64,000 nt of DNA from Mytilus galloprovincialis (Eukaryota; Mollusca; Bivalvia; Mytilida; Mytilidae), in contig NC_134845.1 of NCBI RefSeq assembly GCF_965363235.1, positions 23,438,524-23,502,523 of the forward strand, given 5' to 3'. Each line of letters starts with the position of its first letter. Position 1 is the first letter of the stretch. The translations under genes and the position numbers were made by a program. This document shows positions 37,401-49,254 of this stretch, piece after piece. The notes beneath the pieces were generated by a model. The model was not told the origin of the DNA. It worked only from the letters and a program-made list of their open reading frames with translations, and made no database searches.

Positions 37401-38648
37401 TCAGATTGTATGTACCCTAAAATATCTTTGGATTTTTTTAGTATCCACATTTGATTGACGCCACCTCTAGAAAAGGCAGTTTCACAATAACTTTGGAGAC
37501 CGGCTTTGATTTCGGATCAAATAGATGTTTATAATTTAGAAAGAGGTTTCGTGGTGCACTTAGAGGACCATGATATATCCCGTTGTTTGAAAGAACACTT
37601 ATGTAGTTTTCTTATCCAATACAGTGATGGAAGATCCAGTTCTCCATCTTTGGTTAAGATTTCAAAGGAAAATAGAACAGACCTATGATTATCTAGGATT
37701 TACTTTTACTTTGGTATATGTCGTGAGGGTATATGTTGAGTTTCCAAGTGAATTGTCCATACCTTATTCATTTATCAAGCAGTTTATGTAATGATATTTA
37801 CACACAAAAACGATATTGTTTTGAGCTTTTTCTGCGGGGACAACAACATATTTGTCATGGAGGTAGGACAAGTGTTTTGCAACATTTGGGTCTTTTGACG
37901 TAGCGTGGGTATTGATAGACCCATTCAGTTTCTTAATTCGGATTTGTATTAACGACCTCACAGTCTTAATCCATTCAGAAAGAGTATCTTAGTCTTCTTT
38001 CTCGCGTTTAGCCTATTGCTTGGTATAATCCGCGACTGAATCCATCAGTATTTTGAAGGTGTATTTTCAATTGAGGGATTTAGACTCACGTTATTTCCTT
38101 GTATTGATTCTACTGATCTTGAGAATGGTCGTCGGACGTACTAAGGAATGAAACCTATTTCAAGACTTGGAACTGTTGATTTGATAACTTCCTTTTCAGC
38201 AGGAACCCTATTTCAAGGAAAATTAATCATGATAGGAAGTGCAAACCATTGACTTAAAAAAAATATAGTAAGAGACCAAAGAACGCAAAACGTCACTCTA
38301 TTGTTTTACTTGTTTTGATTTTAAAATGTTTTGATATGAGCATCACTGATGAGTCTAATGTAGACGAAACGCGAGTCTGGCGTACTAAATTATCATCCTG
38401 GTACCTTTGATAACTACTTAATAATATTAAAGTAATTACAATGAATGAAAACATTGTCTCCCCTCCAAAAGGAAAAACAATATTAGTACCTTGAAGTGTA
38501 TCCTTCTGGTGTTTTCATGCATTCCCATGGCTATATGCCAGACATACGAAAACACACCTGTCACCTGTCTCCTGGTGTGGCCTAAGTACATATCTTTCAA
38601 TGATTTACCTGTACTTTCTATGTAATTGACCAGTTCTCTAAACGCTAT
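34477..38648 (-). CDS. Unidentified gene, last three coding exons
   Basis: Exons 38648-38490 (53 codons), 35660-35565 (32 codons) and 34626-34477 (49 codons plus stop) are all phase 0 at both ends. Acceptors are good (GTTCCAG|ATA, AACAATAG|AAC, ATTTTCAG|CAA), and so are the donors (TTCAAG|GTACTA, GTGGAC|GTAAGT). The joined reading frame contains AFRELVNYIESTGKSLKDMY, GHTRRQVTGVFSYVWHIAMG, NTWYINTTDFDIKEKDKDFM and a basic, Lys/Thr-rich C-terminus (LKKRKIPTKTTLTPREMKQL). I recognise no family. The perfect phase agreement and amino-acid texture argue for a real gene. Its upstream exons are unknown: the next credible minus exon, at 38803-39039, ends in a stop with its own poly(A) signal. The intron between the first two exons holds Penelope-like DNA. 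Confidence 0.55.
35853..35930 (+). repeat. 3' end fragment of the GACGAAACGCG repeat
   Basis: 'gcgtcactgatgagtatttt' and 'cgaaacgcgcgtctggcgta'. It is followed immediately by a longer copy of the same family at 35937-36290, making a head-to-tail pair. Confidence 0.85.
35937..36290 (+). repeat. Near full-length GACGAAACGCG repeat
   Basis: Runs from 'ccactgggtcgatgccactg' through 'ccgagggtatcac', 'ggcataaattaccttagctg' to 'gacgaaacgcgcgtctggc' and 'tttagtcctggtatctatga'. Same order as at 4185-4560. Confidence 0.85.
36480..37990 (-). mobile_element. Penelope-like retroelement, degraded reverse transcriptase and 3' region
   Basis: Reading 5' to 3' on the minus strand: KKLNGSINTHATSKDPNVAK and HDKYVVVPAEKAQNNIVFVC (37961-37764), then KELVLLCFIKQNSEHRYKYP and ILDFLIDNIFVTFRGRV (37450-37055), then SYLDLHLEIENEGRFITKLY, DKRDVSSFPIVNFPFL and YGVHISQLIRYSRD (37021-36704). 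The last part is collinear with the copy at 6219-6659. The frames are separate and the element is dead. It occupies the intron between exons 38490-38648 and 35565-35660 of the unidentified gene. Confidence 0.75.
38340..38410 (+). repeat. 3' end fragment of the GACGAAACGCG repeat
   Basis: 'gcatcactgatgagtctaat' 'gtagacgaaacgcgagtctg' 'gcgtactaaattatcatcct'. Terminal segment only. Confidence 0.8.
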
Positions 38649-38743
38649 CTGGAACACATTTAAATATTCATAAAATATGTGAGGAATACTTCCAGGATAT
38701 ATCAAACAATCAACACAATAAAAACATATATATCAATAATTTG

Positions 38744-38749
38744 TTTATT
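38744..38749 (-). terminator. Poly(A) signal after the terminal exon 38803-39039
   Basis: AATAAA on the minus strand, about 55 bases past the TAA stop. Confidence 0.55.
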
Positions 38750-38802
38750 AAAGTGTCACATATTGACTGCATATAAAATCAACAATATCAAATACTTTAT
38801 AA

Positions 38803-39039
38803 TTATATTTGTGGTGTACCAATTTCAGCTGATACCCGTTCTTGCATGGACATAAATTCTACGTCAACAAAATCAATAGGCAAACTTTTTTTATTTAAAA
38901 TATATATTGAGGACAACATGTCAATTGTATTCCGCGTTAGCTCTGTTATATAATCAATTTGATTCCCTCGATTTGTGTATGCGACCTTAATTTTTTTCAA
39001 ATCGATTATGAGGTTTGAAGGTAGTAGGACTAATGTTGC
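38803..39039 (-). CDS. Terminal exon of an unidentified gene (78 codons)
   Basis: After an acceptor (AAATTTAG|GCA) at 39040 a phase-0 frame runs 78 codons to TAA. It contains LVLLPSNLIIDLKKIKVAYT, TELTRNTIDMLSSIYILNKK and FVDVEFMSMQERVSAEIGTP. A poly(A) signal follows at 38744. The texture is that of a soluble, helix-rich protein; I do not recognise it. It could be the end of a gene whose other exons lie above 39.1 kb, or an alternative last exon for the gene at 34477-38648, since both would be entered in phase 0. Confidence 0.5.
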   Translation of the reverse strand, partial: ATLVLLPSNLIIDLKKIKVAYTNRGNQIDYITELTRNTIDMLSSIYILNKKSLPIDFVDVEFMSMQERVSAEIGTPQI

Positions 39040-39117
39040 CTAAATTTATCTTGTATAAAACAAGTATTCTAATGCAACAACGTTGATTTTGATTGGATAA
39101 CGTCACTTATTTTCATG

Positions 39118-39370
39118 GCATCAATTGACAATTGATGCTATGGGACGTGCGCGAAAGCGCAGACGGAATATAACATATTTTTAATACATGTTTGAACGTT
39201 GTTTTTCTCACAGTTTCATTAGACTGGGGATAACAATGTTGAATTTAAAGCTCCGACGGCATCAATTATGGATTTGATGGTCGCAAATACCCGTTTACTG
39301 TCTCCGCTAACGCGTTGCCAGTAAACTTAATTTGAGACCATCAAATCCCCAATTGATGCCATCGGAGCTT
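39118..39370. repeat. Fold-back element with GGCATCAATT(G) arms
   Basis: 39248-39300 and 39318-39370 are near-perfect inverted repeats of about 53 bases. 'aagctccgacggcatcaatt' and 'ggatttgatggtc' face 'gaccatcaaatcc' and 'aattgatgccatcggagctt', with a 17-base loop. A separate 21-base palindrome built on GCATCAATTGACAATTGATG lies at 39118-39138 and shares the arm word. Non-coding. Confidence 0.85.
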
Positions 39371-41470
39371 GATATACAATACAGTTATCTCCTAATTACT
39401 GGTTTATGTGTTATTTACCATCTAAGAACTTCATAATATAATTGAGAATGGAAACAGGTAATGTGTCAAAGAGACAATAACCTCAACAAAAAGCTGCCCA
39501 TAGCAACAGAAGGCACTTTGAGATACTACATTACTCAAACGTCTTCATTTTTTTTGGATAATTTTGTAAAAGGACGGTTTTTCATCTGATCTGTCCATAT
39601 TTTTGCACTACGTATACCAAATAGATGTCCGTGTTGCAATACTTCCTTTTTTATTCAGTATCCTACACTTTTACTGAAGACCATCGTGCGGAAGATATTT
39701 GTTTTTGTATGTTTTAATATTTTATTGATCACTATTTTATCTATATGTAAATGCAACGAATGCTATAATATCTTAACATTTTATTTGACTATCTAGGATG
39801 AGGGATTGCAAAACATGGCAAAACGGAACACAAAATCATACTGAGTATGTTTTATTTTCACTCTGGTTAATGATGTTTTAAAGATGTTTTGACAACTAGT
39901 ATAACAAATGAAACTTCTTATCACTGTAAAATTATGTGTAATTTCACAAGACATCTTCTGTTAAGGATAGTTTTATAAGTGTTGTACGATTCATTGCAGT
40001 TTGTCAATATAAAAGTGAAGGCGTTAACTCTGAGCATAAAAGAGCATAAACCACAATAAAAAAAATTAATGCCGAGTTGTGTAGTGAGATCAATCTACTC
40101 GACGAAAGCATCACAAATGCAATACAATTTGCTAAAGCTAACAGCTCTTAAGATTTATAGTGTAACTTATTCATGACAATATATACTACAGGATGATATA
40201 ATAAATTCGTTGTATACTGGTACATTTTGATTCAAGGAAAGATCCTGACTCATAATGCAACTTAATAACTGATAAAAAAAAAATTGGAACGTTATAACAT
40301 ATATAATACGATAATATCAAGATGAATTTATTTTCAGTCTGCATTCTCGTCGACTGGTTTTAACAGGGAATTCTATCAATGTGTACGCAAATATATTTTA
40401 ATGACAATACTCAAATGATTGTATGCATACTGTTCATGACCGCCAAATAGAGACAAAAAGTCTTGTTTTGTGTTTCAAGCATTGGAACGTATAATAAGGA
40501 TAATGCAAGGTTTCTTTTTGGTTGTTTCATTTGATTGAAACAAGCATTCATGTTTTAACAAAATAAAATGCAGGTAATGCTTCAACAGGTTGGAGTTAAG
40601 GTCAAGGATCAGTAAATAAACTAGTCCATAGATTTTTTTAAAACTTAGAACTCAATTAGATATTGAAAATATACATCAGAAAATGTAAAAAAAAGTATAT
40701 GTCACCGACTTCGTTTTCAAGAAAAATCCATTTTAAAAATGGTCCGAGAGGGTACTAAATTACATTGAATATATAGGGTAAATCTATATTTTTCTTCTAC
40801 AATTTTCGGTTTCTGGTATAAATCACGAGAACCGCTCCATAGAATTTTTTTTTAAATTAATATTTTTTTCCTCTTTGTCTTACGAATTAGATGATATTAA
40901 AAAAATATATGGTCACCGACTTCGTTTTCCCTGTAGAAGCGACGCAAACCCAACATTTTGACAAAAAAAAACATCAAAATTCGTGACGTCGTAATTTTTA
41001 TTATATAACGTCAAGTTATCATGCTAATAATTTCCAACGTTCTTCGTGTTGATTATGCACGATGACTATGTGTTTCGTATTGATAGATTCTTTTTATCAT
41101 AAGAGTCTGGATAATTATCATAAATTTTTATTTAGTATTACCAATATTCTTTATTCTTTATATTTTAGCACCTCATTCATTATACACTTTTTCTTTTTTT
41201 TTCTTTTTTGCATTTTATTCTGCAATTTTTGCCCATTATTCTGTATTCCGGAAACCCCAATCAGAACCTCTTTTATTGAACATTTTAAAAAGAAATTATA
41301 CGTTGTAAAAAATGTGATACATGTATGTTCATTATCAATATACATATCTAAATCAATTACTAATTCAGACAAAAATACGTTGTAAGTACATGAACGCAAA
41401 AATGGTAAAATCTTAAAAATAGAAATCATCAAGGTTACTGTCTACAAGTTGACGCAATAAAAGGTGTAAA
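39371..41470. other. No gene recognised
   Basis: A decayed 'gagaatggaaacaggtaatg' repeat fragment lies at 39440-39540. At 40680-40930 the phrase 'atgtcaccgacttcgttttc' / 'ggtcaccgacttcgttttc' occurs twice (40700 and 40912). Frames at 41062-41432 are low-complexity. No splice-supported exon found. Confidence 0.45.
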
Positions 41471-41713
41471 TAAAGTTATATTTTATTATGCCCCCTCAAC
41501 TACCCCTGTACGTCTGTCCGTCCGTCATTCCGTCTGGCCGCCCGTCCTTCCGTCCGTCCGTCCCCCTTTATAGTTTATAGTTATTCCGCAAATCATCTAC
41601 AGTTTGAATCCTAGAACGTACTTTGCTGTCTGTTTGCATTTGGTCAGGGCTTTGATCTTTATTAATATTTGCTCTAATGAGAGATAGTTGAACTTTGTCA
41701 TTTTTGGATAACC

Positions 41714-42142
41714 GGTCCGAGTACACAGTTATCGTCCTATAGTCCTTAGTGTGGACAGTGTGTTACTTGCCAATTTTTGTGACACCCCTTCCAAATTAAT
41801 TTCTCCATGTTTTATGCCTCGTATAGCAAGTTGGGGGGTGAAATGACACTGTAAAAAAATTTGGGTCATAAATATTAATGTAAAGTAGTGATTAGGTCCA
41901 GCTTAAAAAGGTCAAAAATTAGCACTTCGGAAGCTGTCAAAAGATTTCAAGACCCCCTTAACATAAGATTGTCCATATTTTGAGTTAAAGCTGATGAAGT
42001 TTTCTATAATTTTGATATAATTTGTCCCAAAAGTAGTACAACACACTGTAAAAATATTATTGAGAAAGCGCAGGTGGGATTTTTTTAATTTTCATTTATT
42101 GTCTAAAAGAAATGCACTACGAAATAACTGTGTACTCGGACC
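41714..42142. mobile_element. 429-bp MITE with perfect 19-bp terminal inverted repeats
   Basis: GGTCCGAGTACACAGTTAT begins at 41714 and its exact reverse complement ends at 42142. AACC flanks both sides (41710-41713 and 42143-42146), consistent with a 4-base target duplication. There is no open frame of note. The perfect ends suggest a recent insertion. The superfamily is not assigned. Confidence 0.85.
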
Positions 42143-43268
42143 AACCAATTCATAAATCCCTTAGACTATCTTGTAAGTCATCTGTTTACACTTTTTCTCC
42201 GTTCCGATATATGATTTGGCCACTTTTGAAAAAAAAAACGTTTTTTTTAGCAGCGGAACATGTAAAAGCTTGTGTTTTGGTACTATATCACGACAGAACG
42301 TGTTCTGTCCATATACTGCTGCTTAACATCGCATATAAAAACAAACATTATATCAATGATTCTAAAAATTCTTGGAAGAGTGTCGTGTGGTTATTTATAC
42401 ATCTTCAAGTTAACAAGTAAAACACGCAGACAAACTGACATCTTTGTTAATATCTTTTTTATTCTGTATAAAATTTATTGTATACAAGTCTACAAAAACG
42501 TTTTAAAAAGGTTTACTAAATGGTTATTGTTCCATAAGTGTACATATGTATGCTCGAAGTATATATAGAATCAGTACATGATACACAACATGCGACACAT
42601 AAAAGGGGGGGGGGTAGTAATGACAGGAAACTAAATTAAACTAAGGCTTTGATGGATGTAAACTTTAATAAAACTGGAAGTTACATAAGGGGAACAGGAA
42701 AATAAGAATATATTGCATCACTTACAACAACCTTTAAATTGACCAGTGATTTTTTATTCATTACTGACCAGCAACACCGAGATAATCCAATGATTTTTAA
42801 GGGTCCATATGAAGTGTGGACCTAAATGTTCTTTATCTTTAGATATAACGCTTATTCTGTAAAATCTTCAATTAACGATTTTGTAAAATTCTGTACATGG
42901 TCTACACTATTATATTAAATAATTATTTTATTTTCCGTTGTTATTCTTTATGATTTTGCACTTTTTTGTTCAATTTTGACATTCGCCAGTATTCCTTATT
43001 CTGCAACTCCCTTTGAGATCTAATCATGTGTGACAATAAATTATTGTGCTTCTCTCTCTGAATTTCCCTTTCTCATCGTGTAAAAACATTTCCGAGGAAA
43101 CCAAATTAACGGAGGTTGAGACATATGACATAACAACAGATGTACATATTTATGTTTGATATGTCTACAACCCCCCCCCCCCTTTTTCCCCTCCCCCTCC
43201 CCCAACCGAAAAAAAACAAGAAAAAAACAATCGCACACAGGCTGAGACATGACTGGTAATATTGTGTT

Positions 43269-43510
43269 TTGTTATTTAGTCCATCTACACAAATGAAGGG
43301 GACCTTAAACGGGACTCCGGGATCGGGTGTTTTTCAGCACGGGATTTCGGGATTGATCCTTTATGGATCCGGCTATTTTTTTTTTTTTTTCGAATTTCGG
43401 CATGGCGGGATTGAAATTTCTATAAATTCGGGACCTCGGGATTTCATGTTTTTAAGTCCGGGATTTCGGGATCAGGACCCCTGCACCCCACCCCCGTCAA
43501 ATGCATATCA
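43269..43510 (+). repeat. CGGGATTTCGGGA-rich repeat
   Basis: The words 'cgggatttcggga', 'cgggacctcgggatttc' and 'ccgggatttcgggatc' recur irregularly within 240 bases, ending 'aggacccctgcaccccaccc'. The 87-codon frame across it is a repeat by-product. C and G homopolymers lie just before it (about 43169-43200). Confidence 0.65.
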
Positions 43511-44299
43511 TAAGATGTCTTTTCCTTTTTAATTTTCTTTTGGACTTGTGTTGTTGTCTGGTTACTGTCTTATTGAAGTACTCACTACTTACGGGATTTA
43601 CATTTAACTTTAGGTACTGAAAGTCTGTGACACTGTGCATATTTTTCAGTCGGTATATATAGTAGTACTATGATATAGAGGTGATCGATATAATCTCGTT
43701 CTCAACCTTCATGTTTTATGAGTGAAATAGAATGGAGAACAGTTCTATTGTATATTTGAAATGCTACTTTCAGCTAGGGTACATTTTTTTTTATTCGGTT
43801 AATTTTTACCCATATATATATAACAAATTTCCTTTGAGGAGACAACCGTACGAATCAATACTATTAGGATACTAAGCCCTGTATAAATCTTTAAACCATA
43901 TACTATTTATACATGTATCTATTTAAAGATTTGTGTTCTATTTTTAACATCGAAATTGCGGACGTGAAAGAAAGCACCATTACAAAAACAAAAAAACAAC
44001 GTTAGATTACAAAATGTAGCGATGGATTAATGATCGTGAAACATCATTTTTGCTTATTTTTAATTTGTTATAGTCTAAAAACTGTGTATGAATATTAAAC
44101 TATTGTTCCAACCGTGAACAAGGTTAATAAATTTAAGTGTATTATGATAGTTTAGTGCCATCTATGACTGACGCAGCGGCGAATTTATGACCAGTATTAG
44201 TTTATGTGGTTCATTTCCTTTTCTCTAATTTGAAAATATTTTTACTTGTTCCGACTAGTGTGATAATTTTCAAAATATGGGAGATATTATAGTCTTACC

Positions 44300-44640
44300 G
44301 TACAATACTAAGTTTTAACTTTAGTATTAATGTCCCAAACTTTCACCCCTAGCTTCTGCTTATTTTCTGCTAGACGATGTCTTTTCCCAGTGAATATAGG
44401 GTTTTTGAAAGGACAGTTTTGACATACTACATATAGAATACTTCCGAGACCACACTGTTTTTCTCTCATCACAATTATGTAGAAATAGTAGTGAGCAACA
44501 GTTTTCACACTTGTTTTAACTGGTCGGCAGATATACAAACTCTACCACCCTATGTCCTGATTTTCATTTTGAAGATCGTCTTCAGGACTGTTTTCATATT
44601 CATTTTCAATTTTTAATTTTAGAAAAACAAGTTCATTCTC
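44300..44640 (-). mobile_element. Remnant of a Mutator-like transposase-type protein
   Basis: Minus-strand words in order: acidic ENSPEDDLQNENQDIG, then the frame from 44538 to 44308 containing CGLGSILYVVCQNCPFKNPI, FTGKRHRLAENK and GVKVWDINTKVKT. Proteins annotated as Mutator-like transposase domain in invertebrates share a C-G-x-G-S-x-L-x-V-V-C-x-x-C core followed by VWDINTK. I assign it from that remembered pattern. A stop lies between the acidic part and the core, and no catalytic domain follows, so this is a fragment. Confidence 0.5.
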
Positions 44641-45534
44641 CTAGAAGTAACATACTTTCCGTCAAATTTACCGTTGACGTTGTCCCATCGAAAAGTCGCC
44701 GGGTGCAATTTTAACATAGCAAAATCTGGTCAAAGGGACGTATATTCGTACAAAACGTCGCAATATTTCGCGGAATCCGCTAGACGGCGTTCATTTACTG
44801 TTACTTGACCTTAAATCAACTTGAAAAAATCAATCATGTTTACCAGTTAATATAACCTATGTGTTTTTGCAGGCTTACCGTTCCATCTCCATTTTTATCT
44901 AGAGCTTGAAATATTGAGTCAAAGTCTTTACAGTCGTCCCCAAATAAAACAATACGATATTCTTGTTTAAACTTCTTCTGTTGAAATTAAAAGGTTGAAT
45001 ATAGAACTTAAAAATTATAAATCGGTATCACTTAGCAAAATCTTAGAATTAATTTTACTTCTTGTTTTCTGTTAGTGCTGCTAAATGTAAAATTTTCTGT
45101 GTAGTGAATCATATTTGTTGCATTTCTGTCCTTTTTTATCATTGTCCGCAATGTTGTCTGTTTTTACCAGAAATGTTTTTATTGTGGTTGTACATTTATA
45201 CTGTTTTCTCTTTTTGTACACCCATTTCATGTAAAACTAGTCTTAATGTCCATCTTTAAACTAAGTTCCAGTTCATTGTCAGAAACTCTACAAATTGTGC
45301 AAAATTGTTATCTGTCTTTATAAACAGGACGGTGCCACTATTACAGGTAGACCTGTCTACTTTTCAGGAGCACTTTATAACATACTTCCCTTTATTGGAT
45401 TAATCTAAATTAATCTTAAGTTTTCTCTATAGCGTATCATTGGCTTACGTTCTTCTTTTCGTGGGGACACGATGACCAAGTTGTCTCTCAAGAGAATAAA
45501 AAGTAGTTCAACTACTGTAACCACTAGCAAGACA

Positions 45535-45590
45535 ACACTAAGGTTGTGAGTTCGAACCCGCTCGTGTGGGTGCAATTGGTTCCAATCTTT
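45535..45590 (+). repeat. SINE-like fragment with tRNA-type B box
   Basis: 'aaggttgtgagttcgaaccc' followed by 'gctcgtgtgggtgcaa' contains GTTCGAACCC, a good RNA polymerase III B box. No A box, cloverleaf or tail is clear, so this is not a tRNA gene. A decayed relative lies reversed at 57075-57140 ('cgatgattcgaacttacaat'). It sits in an intron of the EF-hand gene. Confidence 0.45.
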
Positions 45591-45788
45591 ATTTACTATC
45601 TTTTCGTACTATTGCAGTCGGCCAAGTAACTGTTAATTGGTCTTCAACTTTTGGTATTGATAAGTTTATTATATTTTTAATAGATAGAATTATTGAAAGT
45701 ACAACATATTTTGATATCTGTATATATATGTATCGATCATAGCTACCTTAACAGCTATGTTTAGAATGCAAACAATGTACGCATCATT

Positions 45789-48700
45789 TCACAGGTAACT
45801 ATATTTCCTCCTCATAACATACCTCTGAAAAGGCTTTATCAAATTCTTTTTTTCTATTAATAAGTTTTCCTTTAAATAATTTTTAAGTGCTATTATATTG
45901 GTTTGTTCCATAGCTAATTTGCTTCTATAAATGTAGAATTTTGTTAACAGAAGTATTATGTTTCTTATATCATTTTTATCGGTTTTTGTTAAAATACCAA
46001 ATAAAACCAAATCAATATTTAAAGTTAATTCTATTTCTGTCTTCTCAAATATCCAGGAGTCAAGGTCTTCCCATAATTTTGATATATATGGACAAGTCCA
46101 GAATATATGTTCTATTGTTTCGACCCCTCCGCACCCAAAACTACAAATATTTGTATCTTTAATTTTTATTTTAAGGAGAAGTTCATTGGTGTCTAAAATT
46201 CGATGTATTATTCTGTATTGAAACCACTGCAATTTTGATTTTTTTGTAATATAAAAGGGCAATACATGGATATTTTTCCAATTGAAGTTCGCATTGAGAA
46301 TTAATGACAATTTTTGTTCACATTTTTGTTTAGGATTTGACTTTTTACCATTCAAAATATTATACATATCTTTTGAACCTTTCTGGGATTAAAAAGAAAC
46401 CTTTAATACTGAGAGCAAAACTGGACCGTTTTCTCTCTTTAAGTCATTTGGACATATTTGATATTCTTTTGAATACTTTTTTATTGACAAAATTAGGCCT
46501 TGATATGTGAGAAAATTAGTTTTAATATTGTATACATTATTAAAGTGATCAAAAGTCATAAAGTTTCCATCTTCCTGTAACAAGTCATTGATCAGCCAAA
46601 CCCCTTTTTTTGTCCAATCTTTATATAATACTGAATGGTTACCAATCTTTTCCATCATTCTTCCATAAAGGGCATGTTTTAATTTGAGAGTTATTTTGTA
46701 CATTTTGAAGATCTTGCCAAGCATCAAATACTTCTTTCCAAAATGGATTATTCAACTTTTTATATGGACCAAGAAATTGCATTTCCAAAAAATTCAGATT
46801 TTTTGAAAAGAGGAATAGTTTTACTAGTTTTGAATTATTTCTATTTATTCTTCTTATCCAGGTTAGTTTAAGACCTTTTATGTAGTTTTCAATATTAATC
46901 ATTTTTAGTCCTCCTAAACAGTGTGGTTTGGATAAGGTGTCTCTATTGACTTTATCTGGTTTGTTATCCCAAATAAAGGAAAATATTTTTTCAGTAAAAT
47001 GTTTAAGCTTTGTGCTATTTGGACTAGGTATGGACAGGAATAGATGGTTTAATTTTGATATTATAAGTGTTTTATCACTGTTATTTTTCCAATTGGTGAG
47101 AGTATTTGATTAGTCCAAGTTTTTATAATGTTTTCAATTTCTTTCAACCTGGGGTTATAGTTTAAATTTTCAATTTCACTAATATCCACTGAGAAATTTA
47201 TCCCAAGAAGTGTAAATCTGCTGGAACCCCATTCCAATCCCCACTTAACACACATAGTTTCTTGGCTAAACTTTTTCTTCCCAATCCAAGCAACCTTGGT
47301 CTTGTCTAAGTTTATATTAAGACCTGATAAATCTGCATATTTATCTAGAGTACGGAGAGATGCATCCAAAGATTCGGGTGATCCATCAAGTATAAGAGAG
47401 GTATCATCTGCATATTGTGAGATGAGATACTCTGAGTCATCTATAGTGATTCCTTTAACTTTGTCATTATTTCGTATAAGTATACCAAGTATTTCTGCGC
47501 ATAGTAAAAATATATAAGGTGATAGGGGATCCCCTTGTCGGCAGCCCCTCTGAATCTCAAAAAAATCTGAGAGATGTCAATTTTGAGTTACTGCAGATTG
47601 AGTTTTGGTATAAAAAGTAGTGATCCAATGTTTAATAGAAGGTCCAAAATTCAAAAAGTCTAAAACACTTTCAATAAAACTCCAAGAAATTGAATCAAAT
47701 GCCTTTTCAAAATCAATAAGGAGGAGAATACCAGGTATATCATGTTCTTCTGTATACAATAAAATATCAGAAATTAGTCTAGTATTTTCCAGGAATGAAC
47801 CCTGTTTGATCATTATTTATTAGAAGTGATAAAATAGACTTCAAACGCTCTGCTATACAGCTAGACCCGAGTTTATATATTGTGTTTAAAAGACTTATTG
47901 GTCGCCAGTTTTACATATATTGTCTTGGTTTATCTCCCTTTGGTATACAAGTAATTATCCCTCTTTTTTGGGATACTGACATTTCACCCATATTATACCC
48001 ATAGTTGATTGATCTAAGAACAAATTTACCTAAATCTATCCAAAAGAATTTAAAAAACTCACTGGTGTATCCATCAGATCCTGGGCTTTTGTTACTTTTC
48101 ATTCTTTTAATAGCAGCTGTTAATTCTAAATAGGAGATTTTTCCCTCAAGGGTATCCCTTATTTCATTTGTTAACTTGGGAACGTCTAAAAATGGAATTT
48201 CCTTATTGAGATCAACACTATTTATTGTATCTTTCTTTGAATATAAATTTTTATAAAAGTTTTTAGCTTCCAATAAAATATGTTCTTGTTTGTTTAGCCT
48301 TCATTATTGACTAGTCTTGGAATTGTTTTATTAACAAAGTTCTTAGTTTCTAAGTTGAGAAAATATTTTGAGGATCTTTCTCCTTCTTCTATCCATTGCA
48401 TTTTTGAGCGAACATAATGACCACGCATTTTTTCTTGTCTTAAAATTTGTAATTTAGATTTCTTTTGGTTGAGATCTTCAAGAGCTTCTGTGGTTTGTAT
48501 ATTTTCTTCTAATTTTTTAATTTCATTTACTAAAGCATTTTCCAATTTATTTTTTTCTTTTTTTTTATATGATGCAAAGGAAATTGTTTTACCCCTAATT
48601 TCTGTCATTAATGTTTCTAAGAACAGCTGAGCATTTATTGTAAATTGAATATCTCAGCAATCGATCTGGTCTAGTGAGTCTCTATTGTATACTAAAGTTG

Positions 48701-49254
48701 CATATTGATCTTTTACCTGTTTTATTTTTTCTTTAACAGATTTAACATATTCTATATCATATAATAAACTATTATTAAATTTCCACAAACCCTTCCCAAT
48801 ATTGAAATCACTTATTTTAAAATGTAGAACTATTGGTGAATGGTCAGATCTATAGCTGTTTTGAATTTCTACTTCTTTTACATTTTGATAGAAACTCCGA
48901 GATATAAGAAAAAAATCAAGCCTAGCTTGCTTCAGAGGATTAACTTTTCTCCATGTAAATCGTTTCTTGTCTGGGTAGTATTCTCGAAAGGGATCAATTA
49001 GATCATAAGTTTCAATAAGTTCAAAGATTTTTTCTCTTGCTCTTGGATTATTTATATTTAGATAGTTATATGTATCTAATGTCTGATTTTGAACTAAGTT
49101 AAAATCTCCTGTCAGAATAACTTGTTGGTAATTAAAGTTTTCTATTATTTCATTAACTTTATTATAAAAAGATGGTGAGTCATTATTTGGTCCATATAAA
49201 TTAACAAGTGTTATATTTTTACCTTCAATTGTAATATCTACACCAAGGAAATTT
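45789..49254 (-). mobile_element. LINE of the Tx1/L1 type, 5'-truncated, multiply frameshifted
   Basis: Order on the minus strand: C-terminal part of an AP endonuclease (TLVNLYGPNNDSPSFY, ILTGDFNLVQ, YRSDHSPIVLHFK), a spacer, and reverse transcriptase motifs (KSPGSDGYTSEFFKFF, LLIDFEKAFDSISW, QRGCRQGDPLSPYIFL, ISQYADDTSLILDGS). A C-terminal zinc knuckle follows (CSFGCGGVETIEHIFWTCPY). The reading frame is spread over at least seven pieces. For example an in-frame stop lies at 48654, and frames change near 48290, 47900, 46900 and 46700. About the first 90 residues of the endonuclease are absent, as expected for 5' truncation. No poly(A) tail or clear target duplication is visible at 45789. It lies inside an EF-hand exon. 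Confidence 0.9.

Noticed and set aside
43585-43608. 24-base micro-exon with strong splice sites that might continue the EF-hand gene
   Set aside because: Its product (YLKLNVNP) does not complete the EF-hand loop with the expected hydrophobic and acidic positions; likely chance.
45540-45600. Possible tRNA gene because of GTTCGAACCC
   Set aside because: No A box at the right distance and no cloverleaf or acceptor stem could be drawn; treated as a SINE-like fragment.
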